From G965214625 sp965214625 (GTDB lineage Bacteria > Pseudomonadota > Gammaproteobacteria > Arenicellales > Poriferihabitantaceae), in the NCBI GenBank assembly GCA_965214625.1, contig OZ243962.1, forward strand, positions 2,418,001-2,482,000: DNA of 64,000 nucleotides, in the 5' to 3' direction. The notes beneath the pieces were generated by a model that saw only the letters and a list, made by a program, of their open reading frames with translations, made no database searches and had not been told where the DNA came from. Shown in pieces: positions 9,146-18,072 of the stretch (position 1 is its first letter; every line of letters begins with the position of its first letter). Made by a program: the position numbers and the translations under genes.

Positions 9146-10108
9146 CTATCGAGCCGGTTTGCAGGCAAACAGGTTGATGATTTCATAGGCGAGCGTTGCG
9201 GCCGCGAGCGACGTGATTTCAGCGTGGTCATAGGCAGGGGCCACCTCGACGATATCGGCAGCGATCAGATCCAGCCCCTGCAGCCCTCGAATGATGTTCA
9301 CCAATTCCCGGCTGGAAAGACCGGCGATTTCCGGGGTGCCCGTTCCAGGTGCGTGGGCAGGGTCGAGCACATCGATATCAATCGAGAGATAAAGCGGATG
9401 ATGACCGACCCGGTCCTTGATCCGCCGGATGACATGTTCCACGCCATGCGTCTCAAGCTCATCACAGTGAACCACCTTGAAACCTAGGGCTTCGTCATTC
9501 AGGAGATCCTCCCTACTGTAGAGCGGGCCCCGTATTCCGACGTGCATCGAAGCTGCCTCGTTGAACAGTCCCTCTTCGGCGGCCCGTCGAAAAGGCGTTC
9601 CGTGGGTGTAGGGGGCGCCGAAATAGGTGTCCCAGGTATCCAGGTGGGCATCGAAGTGTACCAGGGCAACCGGTCCGGTCCGTTTATTGACCGCCTTGAG
9701 CAGCGGGAAGGCAATGGTATGGTCTCCGCCCAGGCTGATCATCGCACCCACCTTGCCCAACAGGTCTGAAGCGGCTTTTTCAATCTGATCGATGGCCTCC
9801 TCGATCTGATAGGGATTGCAGGCGACATCGCCCGCATCGGCCACCTGAAGCGCCTTGAACGGTTCGGTATCGTAGGCCGGATGGAAGTTTGTTCGAAGAT
9901 GCCGGGAGGCCTGACGGATCGATTGGGGGCCGAATCGGGCACCGGGCCGGTAACTGGTTCCAGAGTCAAACGGAATGCCCAGAATGGCCACATCACAATA
10001 CGGAACGTCCCGCAGCTCGGGGAGTCGACAAAAGGTGGCAGGTCCGGCGTACCGCGGAACGATGGTTCCGCTGATGGGTTGGACGGGAGTGTGTGTCTTT
10101 TCACTCAT
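9146..10108 (-). CDS. Agmatinase/ureohydrolase family protein (SpeB-like)
   Basis: Binuclear manganese ureohydrolase that releases urea from a guanidino compound; agmatine to putrescine is the commonest activity. All metal-ligand motifs are present: GGDHT at 127-131, DAHLD at 153-157 and SIDIDVLDP at 242-250 (ligands His130, Asp153, His155, Asp157, Asp244, Asp246). The length (320) suits agmatinase, guanidinobutyrase or guanidinopropionase; sequence alone does not separate these. Only 13 bases separate it from the upstream FAD oxidase on the same strand, so the two are probably cotranscribed, divergent from the GS-like/ALDH/ADH genes. Confidence 0.88.
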   Translation of the reverse strand: MSEKTHTPVQPISGTIVPRYAGPATFCRLPELRDVPYCDVAILGIPFDSGTSYRPGARFGPQSIRQASRHLRTNFHPAYDTEPFKALQVADAGDVACNPYQIEEAIDQIEKAASDLLGKVGAMISLGGDHTIAFPLLKAVNKRTGPVALVHFDAHLDTWDTYFGAPYTHGTPFRRAAEEGLFNEAASMHVGIRGPLYSREDLLNDEALGFKVVHCDELETHGVEHVIRRIKDRVGHHPLYLSIDIDVLDPAHAPGTGTPEIAGLSSRELVNIIRGLQGLDLIAADIVEVAPAYDHAEITSLAAATLAYEIINLFACKPAR

Positions 10109-10121
10109 AAGAGTTTTCCGG

Positions 10122-11360
10122 TCAGTTGAATCGTGAAGGCCAGAAGGCCTGTTCGGTTTTGGTGGCTGGTTTGCCTGCGATGGATTCGGCGATCAGCTTT
10201 CCCGTGGTGGGCCCAAGCGTCAGGCCAAGGTGGCCATGACCGAAGGCCTGCCATAAACCGGGCAGGGCTGGCGTTGGGCCAATGATCGGCAAGGAATCCG
10301 GTGTACTAGGCCTCTCTCCCATCCAGGGTGTATCCAGAAGTTGACTGTCCAACGGCAAGGTGTTTTCGAATTCCTTTTTTAGCACATTAATCTGTATCGG
10401 TGTCGGTGGGGCGTGGTGAGCGGCCAGATTGGTGGCCGAAGTCACTCGAATACCGGCTTCCATGGGGGTCATCACAAAGCCGTATTGTACATCGAGTATT
10501 GGGCGATTCAAGGACACGTCGGGAGCGGGACGATAGAGAAGATGGTAGCCGCGTTCACACGCAAGCAAGGGTTTTACGCCGACGGTACGCAACAAAGCGG
10601 GGGCAGAGGCCCCCAATGCGACGACCACCTGATCGCAGGTCAAACGCTTGCCACCGGCATCCACTGACCATCCCTTGTCCAATTTCCTCAATCGATCGAG
10701 CTTACTTTGTATGAATCGACCTCCGTGGGCAAGGAAATGCGCGGCATAGGCCTTGCAGACCTGTCCGGGATTGGATAAAGAAGGCGTCCCATCCAACCAG
10801 ATTGCATCACTGTAGCGTCGGGTCAGCGCAGGCTCGAGTTCCCTGATCTGATCGCCGGACAGCACCTGAAAAGGGATGTCATGCGTGCGATACTGGTGTC
10901 GCTCACCCTTGGTTTTTTGAAACTGACCAGTCTTTCGATAGAGGCGTAACCAACCGGTATCATGGTAGTATTTTTCTGTGTCGGTCTGTCTTAGCAGCTC
11001 AAGATGGTCCGATACGGTGTTTGCCAGCAGATAACTTAACGCATTGATGCAGTGCTCTTTGGAATGACGGTTGCAATGTCGGATAAAGTGATAAACCCAG
11101 GGCAGAAGCGAGACGGCATGGGGCCAGTGAAGTCGAAATCGTGGATGGCGATTGGTGATCAGGTAGGGCAGGTGTTTCAGTATTTCGGGGCTGGCGAGTG
11201 GCACAATACCGCTGTTGCAGATAATGCCGGCATTACCGTAGCTGGCTTCCTCGGCCGGTTGTCGACGATCAATGAGGGTGACTTCATACCCTTTTCGTGA
11301 CAGGTACAGTGCACAGCAAATCCCGATGATACCGGCACCCGCGACAATGATTTTTTCCAT
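10122..11360 (-). CDS. FAD-dependent amine/D-amino acid oxidoreductase (DadA/DAO family)
   Basis: Flavoprotein of the DAO superfamily, which oxidises amino acids or amines to the imine. The start at 11360 puts the dinucleotide fold at the N-terminus: VAGAGIIGICCALYLSRKG, followed by LIDRRQPAEEASYGNAG, a DadA-like signature. The C-terminus has WMGERPSTPDSLPIIGP and a GHGHLGLTLGPTTG flavin-contact segment. The product is 412 residues; the open frame upstream of this Met is not protein-like. Next to agmatinase and opposite a GS-like ligase, it may fill the role of PuuB (gamma-glutamylputrescine oxidase), although it resembles D-amino acid dehydrogenases more closely. The substrate is unknown. 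Confidence 0.85.
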   Translation of the reverse strand: MEKIIVAGAGIIGICCALYLSRKGYEVTLIDRRQPAEEASYGNAGIICNSGIVPLASPEILKHLPYLITNRHPRFRLHWPHAVSLLPWVYHFIRHCNRHSKEHCINALSYLLANTVSDHLELLRQTDTEKYYHDTGWLRLYRKTGQFQKTKGERHQYRTHDIPFQVLSGDQIRELEPALTRRYSDAIWLDGTPSLSNPGQVCKAYAAHFLAHGGRFIQSKLDRLRKLDKGWSVDAGGKRLTCDQVVVALGASAPALLRTVGVKPLLACERGYHLLYRPAPDVSLNRPILDVQYGFVMTPMEAGIRVTSATNLAAHHAPPTPIQINVLKKEFENTLPLDSQLLDTPWMGERPSTPDSLPIIGPTPALPGLWQAFGHGHLGLTLGPTTGKLIAESIAGKPATKTEQAFWPSRFN

Positions 11361-11679
11361 TTTCAGTGTGAAGTATAGCGATCCCGAGAGGGCGGTCAGG
11401 AGGCAATTATTGCTTGACTTGATAGTGCAGACAAGGCTTTTTGTGCGATGACGATGATTGCATTGTCCGATGCCAGGATATTCCACGTGGATGTCTCATG
11501 ATACCCCGAATTGAATGCAGAGGTGCTCCGGTTGATACCGAATCACCGCCTCGGATGAACCCGGCAGGATAAAGTCGTTCTATCGCTGCCGAGTTTTTCA
11601 CATTACAATCCGGTATGTAAGCCATTATCCGCCATTTCAGACGATAATTGATCGCCCACATTCAGCACCCGACACCAAA
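11361..11679. promoter_or_regulatory. Divergent promoter region of the amine-catabolism cluster
   Basis: The 319 bases between two divergent operons presumably hold both promoters. I see no strong paired -35/-10 hexamers and no clear operator palindrome. No regulator gene sits next to it, so control must come from elsewhere or respond globally. Confidence 0.4.
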
Positions 11680-13050
11680 ATGAGTGGAAAATTGACATTG
11701 AATCAATTGAGAGAGGAAGCCAATACAGGGTGTATTGATACGGTGCTGGCCTGTCAAGTCGACATGCAGGGCAGGTTGATGGGCAAACGGTTTCAGGTGC
11801 ATTTCTTTTTGGAAAGCGCATGGCAAGAAACACACAGTTGTAACTACCTCCAGGCAACTGACATGGAAATGGAAACGGTCGAGGGGTATCAAGCCAGCAG
11901 TTGGGCATCCGGATACGGTGACTATATTATGAAACCGGACTTGAGCACGCTGCGGCGGGTTCCCTGGCTGGAGGGGACCGCATTGGTTTTATGCGATGTG
12001 TTTGATCATGAGACTCATGAAGCGGTTGCGCACTCACCTCGGGCAGTGCTCAAGCGGCAGATTGCCCGTCTCGAAAGACATGGCATGAAGGCAATGGTGG
12101 CCACGGAACTTGAGTTTTTCTTGTTCAAGGACAGCTACGAAGCGGCACAGGAAAAGGGTTATCGGCAGCTTGGTACGTCCAGCGCCTATAACGAGGACTA
12201 TCATATCTTCCAAACGACCAAGGAAGAGGACGTCATGCGGGCGATTCGCAATGGATTGCAGGGGGCGGATGTGCCGGTGGAAAACACCAAGGGAGAGGCC
12301 TGTTCGGGCCAGGAGGAAATCAATATCCGCTATGCGGATGCCCTGACCATGGCCGACCGGCATGTGATTGTCAAGAACGCCTGCAAGGAGATTGCGTGGT
12401 CACGGGGCAAAGCGGTGACTTTTATGGCGAAATGGCATGATGGCCATGCAGGCAGTTCGTCGCATATCCACCAATCGTTGTGGAGCGCTGACGGCAAGAC
12501 ACCGCTGTTTTACGATCCGACCGCTGAGCACGGTCTCTCCGGTCTGATGAAACACTATCTGGCCGGCCTGCTGGCACATGCCGATGAAACGACTTGTTTT
12601 CTGGCACCGTATATCAACTCTTACAAGCGGTTTCAGTCGGGGACGTTTGCCCCGACAAAAGCCGTTTGGAGCCTGGATAACCGGACGGCCGGCTATCGAT
12701 TGTGTGCACCGAACAGCAAGGCGATTCGGATCGAGTGCCGGGTCGGCGGTGCCGACCTCAATCCCTATCTCGCGATCGCGGGGCAGTTGGCGGCGGGTTT
12801 GGATGGGATTGAAAACAAGCTGCCACTTGAGGCGGAGTTTGTCGGGGATGCCTACCTGGGTGCGCACTTGAGGGAAATTCCCGGAACGCTGCGGGAGGCT
12901 GCGGCGGCACTGGACCGCTCGGTGTTGATGCGGTCGGTGATGAGTGATGCCGTCATTGATCATTATGTCCATGCGGCAAACTGGGAACAGGTCGAGTCTG
13001 ATCGCCGGGTCACCGACTGGGAGGTTCGACGAGGTTTTGAGCGTGCCTGA
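11680..13050 (+). CDS. Glutamine synthetase-like gamma-glutamyl amine ligase (PuuA-like)
   Basis: Cytosolic ATP-dependent ligase of the GS superfamily. Conserved elements: the beta-grasp N-terminal half, the metal and glutamate site ATELEFFLF, GQEEINIRY, the nucleotide region HAGSSSHIHQSLW, the phosphate-binding NSYKRFQSGTFAP, and the Arg/Glu motif RIECRVGGADLNPYLA. At 456 residues it lacks the adenylylated tyrosine segment typical of housekeeping GlnA. It sits in a catabolic cluster with ALDH and ADH. These features favour ligation of glutamate to an amine (putrescine, ethanolamine, isopropylamine or similar) over ammonia assimilation; this is inference from context. Confidence 0.82.
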   Translation: MSGKLTLNQLREEANTGCIDTVLACQVDMQGRLMGKRFQVHFFLESAWQETHSCNYLQATDMEMETVEGYQASSWASGYGDYIMKPDLSTLRRVPWLEGTALVLCDVFDHETHEAVAHSPRAVLKRQIARLERHGMKAMVATELEFFLFKDSYEAAQEKGYRQLGTSSAYNEDYHIFQTTKEEDVMRAIRNGLQGADVPVENTKGEACSGQEEINIRYADALTMADRHVIVKNACKEIAWSRGKAVTFMAKWHDGHAGSSSHIHQSLWSADGKTPLFYDPTAEHGLSGLMKHYLAGLLAHADETTCFLAPYINSYKRFQSGTFAPTKAVWSLDNRTAGYRLCAPNSKAIRIECRVGGADLNPYLAIAGQLAAGLDGIENKLPLEAEFVGDAYLGAHLREIPGTLREAAAALDRSVLMRSVMSDAVIDHYVHAANWEQVESDRRVTDWEVRRGFERA

Positions 13051-13147
13051 TTTTCTCCTGTCTTGTCGCGGTGCGATCCCGGTGCTGCCATCGGGTTCGG
13101 TGCGTTATCGCATCCTCATCCCTGATACTTGATCAGGAGTCATCCCG

Positions 13148-14533
13148 ATGTCTTCACTGAAATGCATTTCGCCGATCGATCATCGTCTTTATGTCGAGCG
13201 ACCGTATGCGTCAGGGTCGCAAATTGAACGGGCCCTGTCTGCGGCACGATGTGCGCAACATGAGTGGAAGGCGGTATCGCTTGACGAGCGGCAACGTCTG
13301 TGTTCCAGGGCCGTCGATTATTTTGTCGGCAACAAGGCGGATATTTCTGAAGAATTGACCTGGCAGATGGGAAGGCCCATCGCTTTTGCACCATTTGAGG
13401 TCGATGGCTTTGAAGAGCGTGCGCGACACATGATCAAGATCGCTCCTGCGGCACTCGAACCGATCACGCCGAGTCCCCAATCCGGTTTTACCCGCTATAT
13501 ACAACGTGATCCGCTGGGGGTTGTGTGCGTCATTGCCCCGTGGAATTTCCCCTATCTCACCTCGGTCAACGTGATTGTGCCGGCCTTGCTGGCCGGCAAT
13601 GCGGTCATCTTGAAACATTCTGCACAGACGCCGTTATGTGCAGAGAGGCTCTGTCACGCATTTGCCGAGGCGGGGTTACCCGAAGGGGTCTTTCAATATC
13701 TGCATCTGGATCATGCCGATACCAAGAAGATCATCGGTACGGGCGGCATTGATTTTGTGGCGTTTACCGGTTCCGTTGCAGGCGGGAAGATGGTGGAAGA
13801 CAGTACCTCAGGCCGGTTTATCGGTGTCGGGTTGGAATTGGGCGGCAAGGATCCGGCCTATGTGCGTGCGGATGCCAAATTGGATTATGCGATTGAAACC
13901 TTGGTCGATGGCGCCTTTTTCAATTCCGGTCAGTCGTGTTGCGGCATTGAACGGATTTATGTCCATCAATCGGTCTATGATGACTTTCTGGCAGGTGCGA
14001 TCGGGTTAACCCGGCAATATGTTCTCGGTCGGCCTGATGAGCCAACGACGACGCTCGGCCCGCTGGTCAAGGCCGCGGCGGCCGATTTTGTCAGAGACCA
14101 GACCTCGGAGGCGCTTGCAGCGGGGGCGACTGCCCATATCAATCCGCATCATTTTGCACTGGATCAGACCGGTTCGCCTTATCTGGCGCCTCAAATCATG
14201 ACCGGGGTGGATCACTCGATGCGGGTGATGCGGGAAGAAAGTTTCGGCCCGGTTGTCGGTATCATGTCGGTTGAGAGTGATCAGGCGGCGGTCAGGCTGA
14301 TGAATGACAGCGACTATGGCCTGACGGCTTGCGTGTTTACGCAGGATCAGGAAGCGGCCATCGACATCGGGAACCGGATTGAAACCGGTACCTGGTTTAT
14401 GAACCGGTGCGACTATCTTGATCCGGCGTTGGCATGGACAGGTGTCAAGCATTCCGGTCGTGGATGCACTTTGTCCCAGATCGGTTTCGAGCACCTTACC
14501 CGGCCGAAATCCTATCACCTTAAAAGCGTCTAG
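13148..14533 (+). CDS. NAD(P)-dependent aldehyde dehydrogenase
   Basis: Oxidises an aldehyde to the acid. Motifs in order: the cofactor entrance APWNFPY, the fold turn FTGSVAGG, the catalytic-base region LELGGKDPAYV, and the nucleophile segment FNSGQSCCGIER. Cys264 aligns with the catalytic Cys and is followed directly by a second Cys265, which is uncommon. EESFGPVVGIM and GVKHSGRG follow. The start has AGGAG seven bases upstream. It lies about 100 bases after the GS-like gene and 60 before the iron alcohol dehydrogenase, consistent with one operon. The probable role is oxidation of a gamma-glutamyl-amino aldehyde (PuuC-like). Confidence 0.9.
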   Translation: MSSLKCISPIDHRLYVERPYASGSQIERALSAARCAQHEWKAVSLDERQRLCSRAVDYFVGNKADISEELTWQMGRPIAFAPFEVDGFEERARHMIKIAPAALEPITPSPQSGFTRYIQRDPLGVVCVIAPWNFPYLTSVNVIVPALLAGNAVILKHSAQTPLCAERLCHAFAEAGLPEGVFQYLHLDHADTKKIIGTGGIDFVAFTGSVAGGKMVEDSTSGRFIGVGLELGGKDPAYVRADAKLDYAIETLVDGAFFNSGQSCCGIERIYVHQSVYDDFLAGAIGLTRQYVLGRPDEPTTTLGPLVKAAAADFVRDQTSEALAAGATAHINPHHFALDQTGSPYLAPQIMTGVDHSMRVMREESFGPVVGIMSVESDQAAVRLMNDSDYGLTACVFTQDQEAAIDIGNRIETGTWFMNRCDYLDPALAWTGVKHSGRGCTLSQIGFEHLTRPKSYHLKSV

Positions 14534-14593
14534 TTTTTGCGATGGCTACCCACCGATAGCCTGGTCATTGAGCCGTTGCAGGAGAATCTTGAA

Positions 14594-15745
14594 ATGAATG
14601 TAAACTGGAATTATCCGACCGCTGTCCGTGTCGGCGTCGGTCGTGTGAACGAGATTGCCGAAGTTTGTGCCGAGTTCGGCATCACAGCTCCTTTGCTGGT
14701 CACCGATCCCGGCTTGTCTGAAATGGGGATGGTGAGACAGCTCGTGGATGATTGTGAACAGGCCGCTTTGAAGATCAGGTTGTTCAGCGGGATCAAACCG
14801 AATCCCACCGGTGAGAATATCGAAGATGGCATGGTGGCTTATCGCAGTGGCCGGCATGACGGGATCATCGCACTGGGTGGCGGCAGCGGCCTGGATGCAG
14901 GCAAGGCCATTGCGGTGGCGGTGCATCAGCGTTGTACGCTGTGGGATCTGGAGGATGTCGGTGATAATTGGCTCAATGCCGATCCTGATCGCATTCCGCC
15001 CATTATCGCCATCCCGACCACGGCGGGGACCGGGTCTGAAGTTGGCCGTGCCTCGGTCATTGTCAACGAACGAATGGAAAGAAAGGTGATTATCTTTCAT
15101 CCCAAAATGCTGCCTGGCTGTGTGATTCTGGACCCTGAACTGACGACCGGCTTGCCGGCCAAGTTGACAGCCGCGACCGGGATGGATGCGCTTTCACACA
15201 ATCTTGAAGCGTTTTATTCTCCCGTTTATCATCCGATGGCGGCAGGCATCGCCATTGAAGGCATCCGGTTGATCAAGGAAAATCTGGTGCAGGCCGTTCA
15301 GGATGGAACGGACCGGGAGACACGGATGCAGATGCTGGTGGCCTCTTCGATGGGCGCCACCGCTTTTCAGAAAGGACTCGGAGGGATGCATGCGCTGGCT
15401 CATCCACTGGGCGCGATCTATGATGCACACCATGGTACGCTCAATGCCATATTGATGCCCTATGTGCTGATCGCGAATCGTGCTGCGATTGAAGCATCAA
15501 CCGTCCGGTTGGCACGCTATTTGGGATTGGCACCGGATTTCGATGGGCTGCTGGACTGGGTCGTCACCTTGAGAAAGGAGATCGGTATTCCCAATGACTT
15601 GCGCCAGATCGGCATTGATCAGACCCGGTTAGAGGATATTGGAGAGATGGCGGTTGCCGATCCGTCGGCCTCGACCAATCCGATTCGGTTCAGCGCCAAA
15701 GCGTATAGCGAAATTGCGCTGAAAGCGGTCAAGGGCACTCTTTAG
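14594..15745 (+). CDS. Iron-containing alcohol dehydrogenase
   Basis: Group III metal-dependent alcohol dehydrogenase, 383 residues. The coenzyme-binding motif GGGSGLDAGKA is at 95-105. PTTAGTGSEV follows, and the iron ligands fit Asp198, His202, His266 and His280 in the TGMDALSHNLEAF and GGMHALAHPLGAIYDAHHG segments. The start at 14594 is chosen for an AGGAG ribosome binding site; the frame extends 19 codons upstream without one. As the last gene of the operon it could interconvert an alcohol and aldehyde feeding the neighbouring aldehyde dehydrogenase. The substrate is unknown. Confidence 0.9.
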   Translation: MNVNWNYPTAVRVGVGRVNEIAEVCAEFGITAPLLVTDPGLSEMGMVRQLVDDCEQAALKIRLFSGIKPNPTGENIEDGMVAYRSGRHDGIIALGGGSGLDAGKAIAVAVHQRCTLWDLEDVGDNWLNADPDRIPPIIAIPTTAGTGSEVGRASVIVNERMERKVIIFHPKMLPGCVILDPELTTGLPAKLTAATGMDALSHNLEAFYSPVYHPMAAGIAIEGIRLIKENLVQAVQDGTDRETRMQMLVASSMGATAFQKGLGGMHALAHPLGAIYDAHHGTLNAILMPYVLIANRAAIEASTVRLARYLGLAPDFDGLLDWVVTLRKEIGIPNDLRQIGIDQTRLEDIGEMAVADPSASTNPIRFSAKAYSEIALKAVKGTL

Positions 15746-15921
15746 GGCAACTGGGACAGTACGGAAGGTCAATGCCGTATTCCCACATCGGACACACGCC
15801 TGCTACCGCCCGCGGTTCAGCCAAACATCACAAGGTCGCGAGCGGATCATCGACGATATGCCGCGGTCATTGTTAATGCTGTTCCGCTGCTTTTCGAGCA
15901 CCCTGACGGGCGGTGAACGGA

Positions 15922-16551
15922 CTAGCGACGGGTCGCGACCACGAGCCAGCCCGGGCGGTCCAGGGATGCCATGTAATTGTGCCGCTCCTGAACATGGATT
16001 TGCCATATTCCGCGTGTCTCCAACCGGCGAAAGTGGTCCGGGTAATCCTCCTTGAGATAAAACTGTTCGTTCAGGAACAGGACCACCAGTCCCTGTGAGC
16101 GGACGGTTCGCAGCATTTCATCAAGATGGGCGGGGTGCAGGTGACCGGCCGCAAAAGAGCCGACGCAAATCATGCTGTCGTAATGACCATCATCGATCGC
16201 AATCGGCCGGGTCAGATCGGCTTTAACAAGATGTCGATAGACTTTTTTGGTTCGGGCGACGGACAGCATGCCGGCTGAAATGTCCATACCGTCCAGGCAT
16301 TCAAAGCCACGGGCGGCGAGCAGTTCACCGACGATCCCGGTGCCGCATCCGTAATCAACAATGGCGCAATCAGTCTGCTGCGTGTTGGCACAGAACGCGT
16401 CAACCGCAATTTGAGGCGCAATATATTGATAGTCCCCGGTCAGATTCTGATCGTATTCTCTTGACCAGTCATCGTAAATCCGCTCTGAACTGTCATCGGA
16501 TTTCAATGCTTCCAGTGCCGCGAGGTGACCGGCCAGTTTGTTTTTGTTCAC
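15922..16551 (-). CDS. Class I SAM-dependent methyltransferase
   Basis: A small soluble methyltransferase of 209 residues. The SAM-binding motif I is VDYGCGTG at 65-72, with the acidic GMDIS at the end of strand 2 and the motif IV region DGHYDSMICVGSF. An N-terminal YDDWSREYDQNL segment resembles the ubiquinone/menaquinone and tellurite-type Methyltransf_11 or 25 families. It converges with the iron alcohol dehydrogenase. The target cannot be told from the sequence. Confidence 0.8.
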   Translation of the reverse strand: MNKNKLAGHLAALEALKSDDSSERIYDDWSREYDQNLTGDYQYIAPQIAVDAFCANTQQTDCAIVDYGCGTGIVGELLAARGFECLDGMDISAGMLSVARTKKVYRHLVKADLTRPIAIDDGHYDSMICVGSFAAGHLHPAHLDEMLRTVRSQGLVVLFLNEQFYLKEDYPDHFRRLETRGIWQIHVQERHNYMASLDRPGWLVVATRR

Positions 16552-16729
16552 GTGGCTCGTGTCCTGTGGTTATGGTGTCAGTTCCAGTCGGTAGTGTACC
16601 TTATTTACGGGAGCGGGTCGGTCAGTCACGATGGCCTCGTTGCGATCCGGTTGCAGGTTTTATATTGCAATACGAATTGTTTTTATTTATATTCTTGTTT
16701 TCTGATAACAAGCAAGTGAGAAGTAGTTT

Positions 16730-17809
16730 ATGTTGCGCAAGCATGTGTATCCGAAACACCGCCATTCAATGGATGAAAAATGGTCATTGACTTCCGTTCT
16801 TTGTCTGGTTGTGTGCATCGGGCTGGGATTGAACAGCGCGTCAGTGTCTGCCGGGGCAGAAGAGATCAATATCTACTCGGCACGCAAGGAAGCGCTGATT
16901 CTACCGCTTCTTGAACGATTCAGGGAAAAAACCGGGATCCCTTTTCGGTTGGTTACCGGCAAGGCGGACGGGCTGTTGAAGCGCATCGAAATTGAGGGCG
17001 AGGCAACCCCCGCCGATCTGTTTATCACGGTGGATGCAGGTCGACTGCAACGGGCGAAATCCGCCGGGATATTACAGCCGATTGACAATCCGGTATTGAT
17101 CAAGACGATCCCTGAGTACCTGCGTGACAAGGACAATTACTGGTTCGGATTGTCGCGTCGAGCCCGCGTGATTTTTTATGCCAAGGCGCGTGTTTCTTTC
17201 TCGGAACTGTCGACTTACGAGGCACTGGCCGATGCAAAGTGGCATAATCGCCTGTGCATCCGATCATCCAGCAATATCTACAACCAGTCGCTGGTGGCCT
17301 CAATGATTGCGCACCTCGGTATCAAGCAAACCGAAGCGTGGGCGAAGGGACTGGTCACCAATTTTGCACGCAAACCGGGCGGTGGCGATACCGACCAACT
17401 GCGTGCGGTTGCCGCCGGTCAGTGTGATGTGACGCTTGTCAATACCTATTATTTCGGTCGTTTGGCCAATAGTGACCATGCTGAGGACCGAGCGGTCGCT
17501 GAAAGGGTTGGGCTGTTTTGGCCGAATCAGAAGGGTCGGGGTGCCCATGTGAACATTAGCGGGGCGGGTATCACCAAGCATGCGAAAAATCCCGATGCGG
17601 CACAACGATTGCTGGAATTCTTGATCCAGCCGGATTCCCAGAGTTGGTATGCCGAGGTCAACAACGAGTTTCCAGTGGTCCCTGATGCACCCGTTTCCAA
17701 GTTGATGCGCTCTTTCGGTTCATTCAAGTCCGATACGCTGAATCTGACCCTGCTGGGGGAAAACAACAAGGAGGCACTGCAATTGATGGACCGTGCCGGC
17801 TGGAAATAG
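16730..17809 (+). CDS. Ferric iron ABC transporter, periplasmic binding protein (FbpA/FutA-like)
   Basis: Extracytoplasmic iron-binding protein of the importer encoded with the next two genes. A basic N-terminus and a hydrophobic stretch (SVLCLVVCIGLGL) form a signal peptide. The mature part begins near EEINIYSARKEAL, characteristic of FbpA/FutA proteins. The C-terminal half has the paired tyrosines NTYYFG that ligate Fe3+ in this family, and GAHVNISGAGI. The length (359) is typical. An alternative start at 16769 would shorten the signal peptide. I could not find a convincing Fur box upstream. Confidence 0.9.
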   Translation: MLRKHVYPKHRHSMDEKWSLTSVLCLVVCIGLGLNSASVSAGAEEINIYSARKEALILPLLERFREKTGIPFRLVTGKADGLLKRIEIEGEATPADLFITVDAGRLQRAKSAGILQPIDNPVLIKTIPEYLRDKDNYWFGLSRRARVIFYAKARVSFSELSTYEALADAKWHNRLCIRSSSNIYNQSLVASMIAHLGIKQTEAWAKGLVTNFARKPGGGDTDQLRAVAAGQCDVTLVNTYYFGRLANSDHAEDRAVAERVGLFWPNQKGRGAHVNISGAGITKHAKNPDAAQRLLEFLIQPDSQSWYAEVNNEFPVVPDAPVSKLMRSFGSFKSDTLNLTLLGENNKEALQLMDRAGWK

Positions 17810-18072
17810 GTTGGCCATCAGCCACTGAACGGGTGGTCATCATCTTCCGGTCTTGATGGACACGCGGAAAACGACATGACGGAACGACTGCCAAGCATGG
17901 GCGGGGGCATTCGTCGCTGCTGGCATGGAAACCCGAAGACCTGTTGAAACGGTCGACAGGCTGTGCATAATGCGAACGATTTGCAACCCGATCCGGTCGT
18001 TTTGGAAGATCATGCATTTATCAACGAATCCTGCATGGCAGGGTCGAGACAGTCGTATCGCCGGACCGGACG

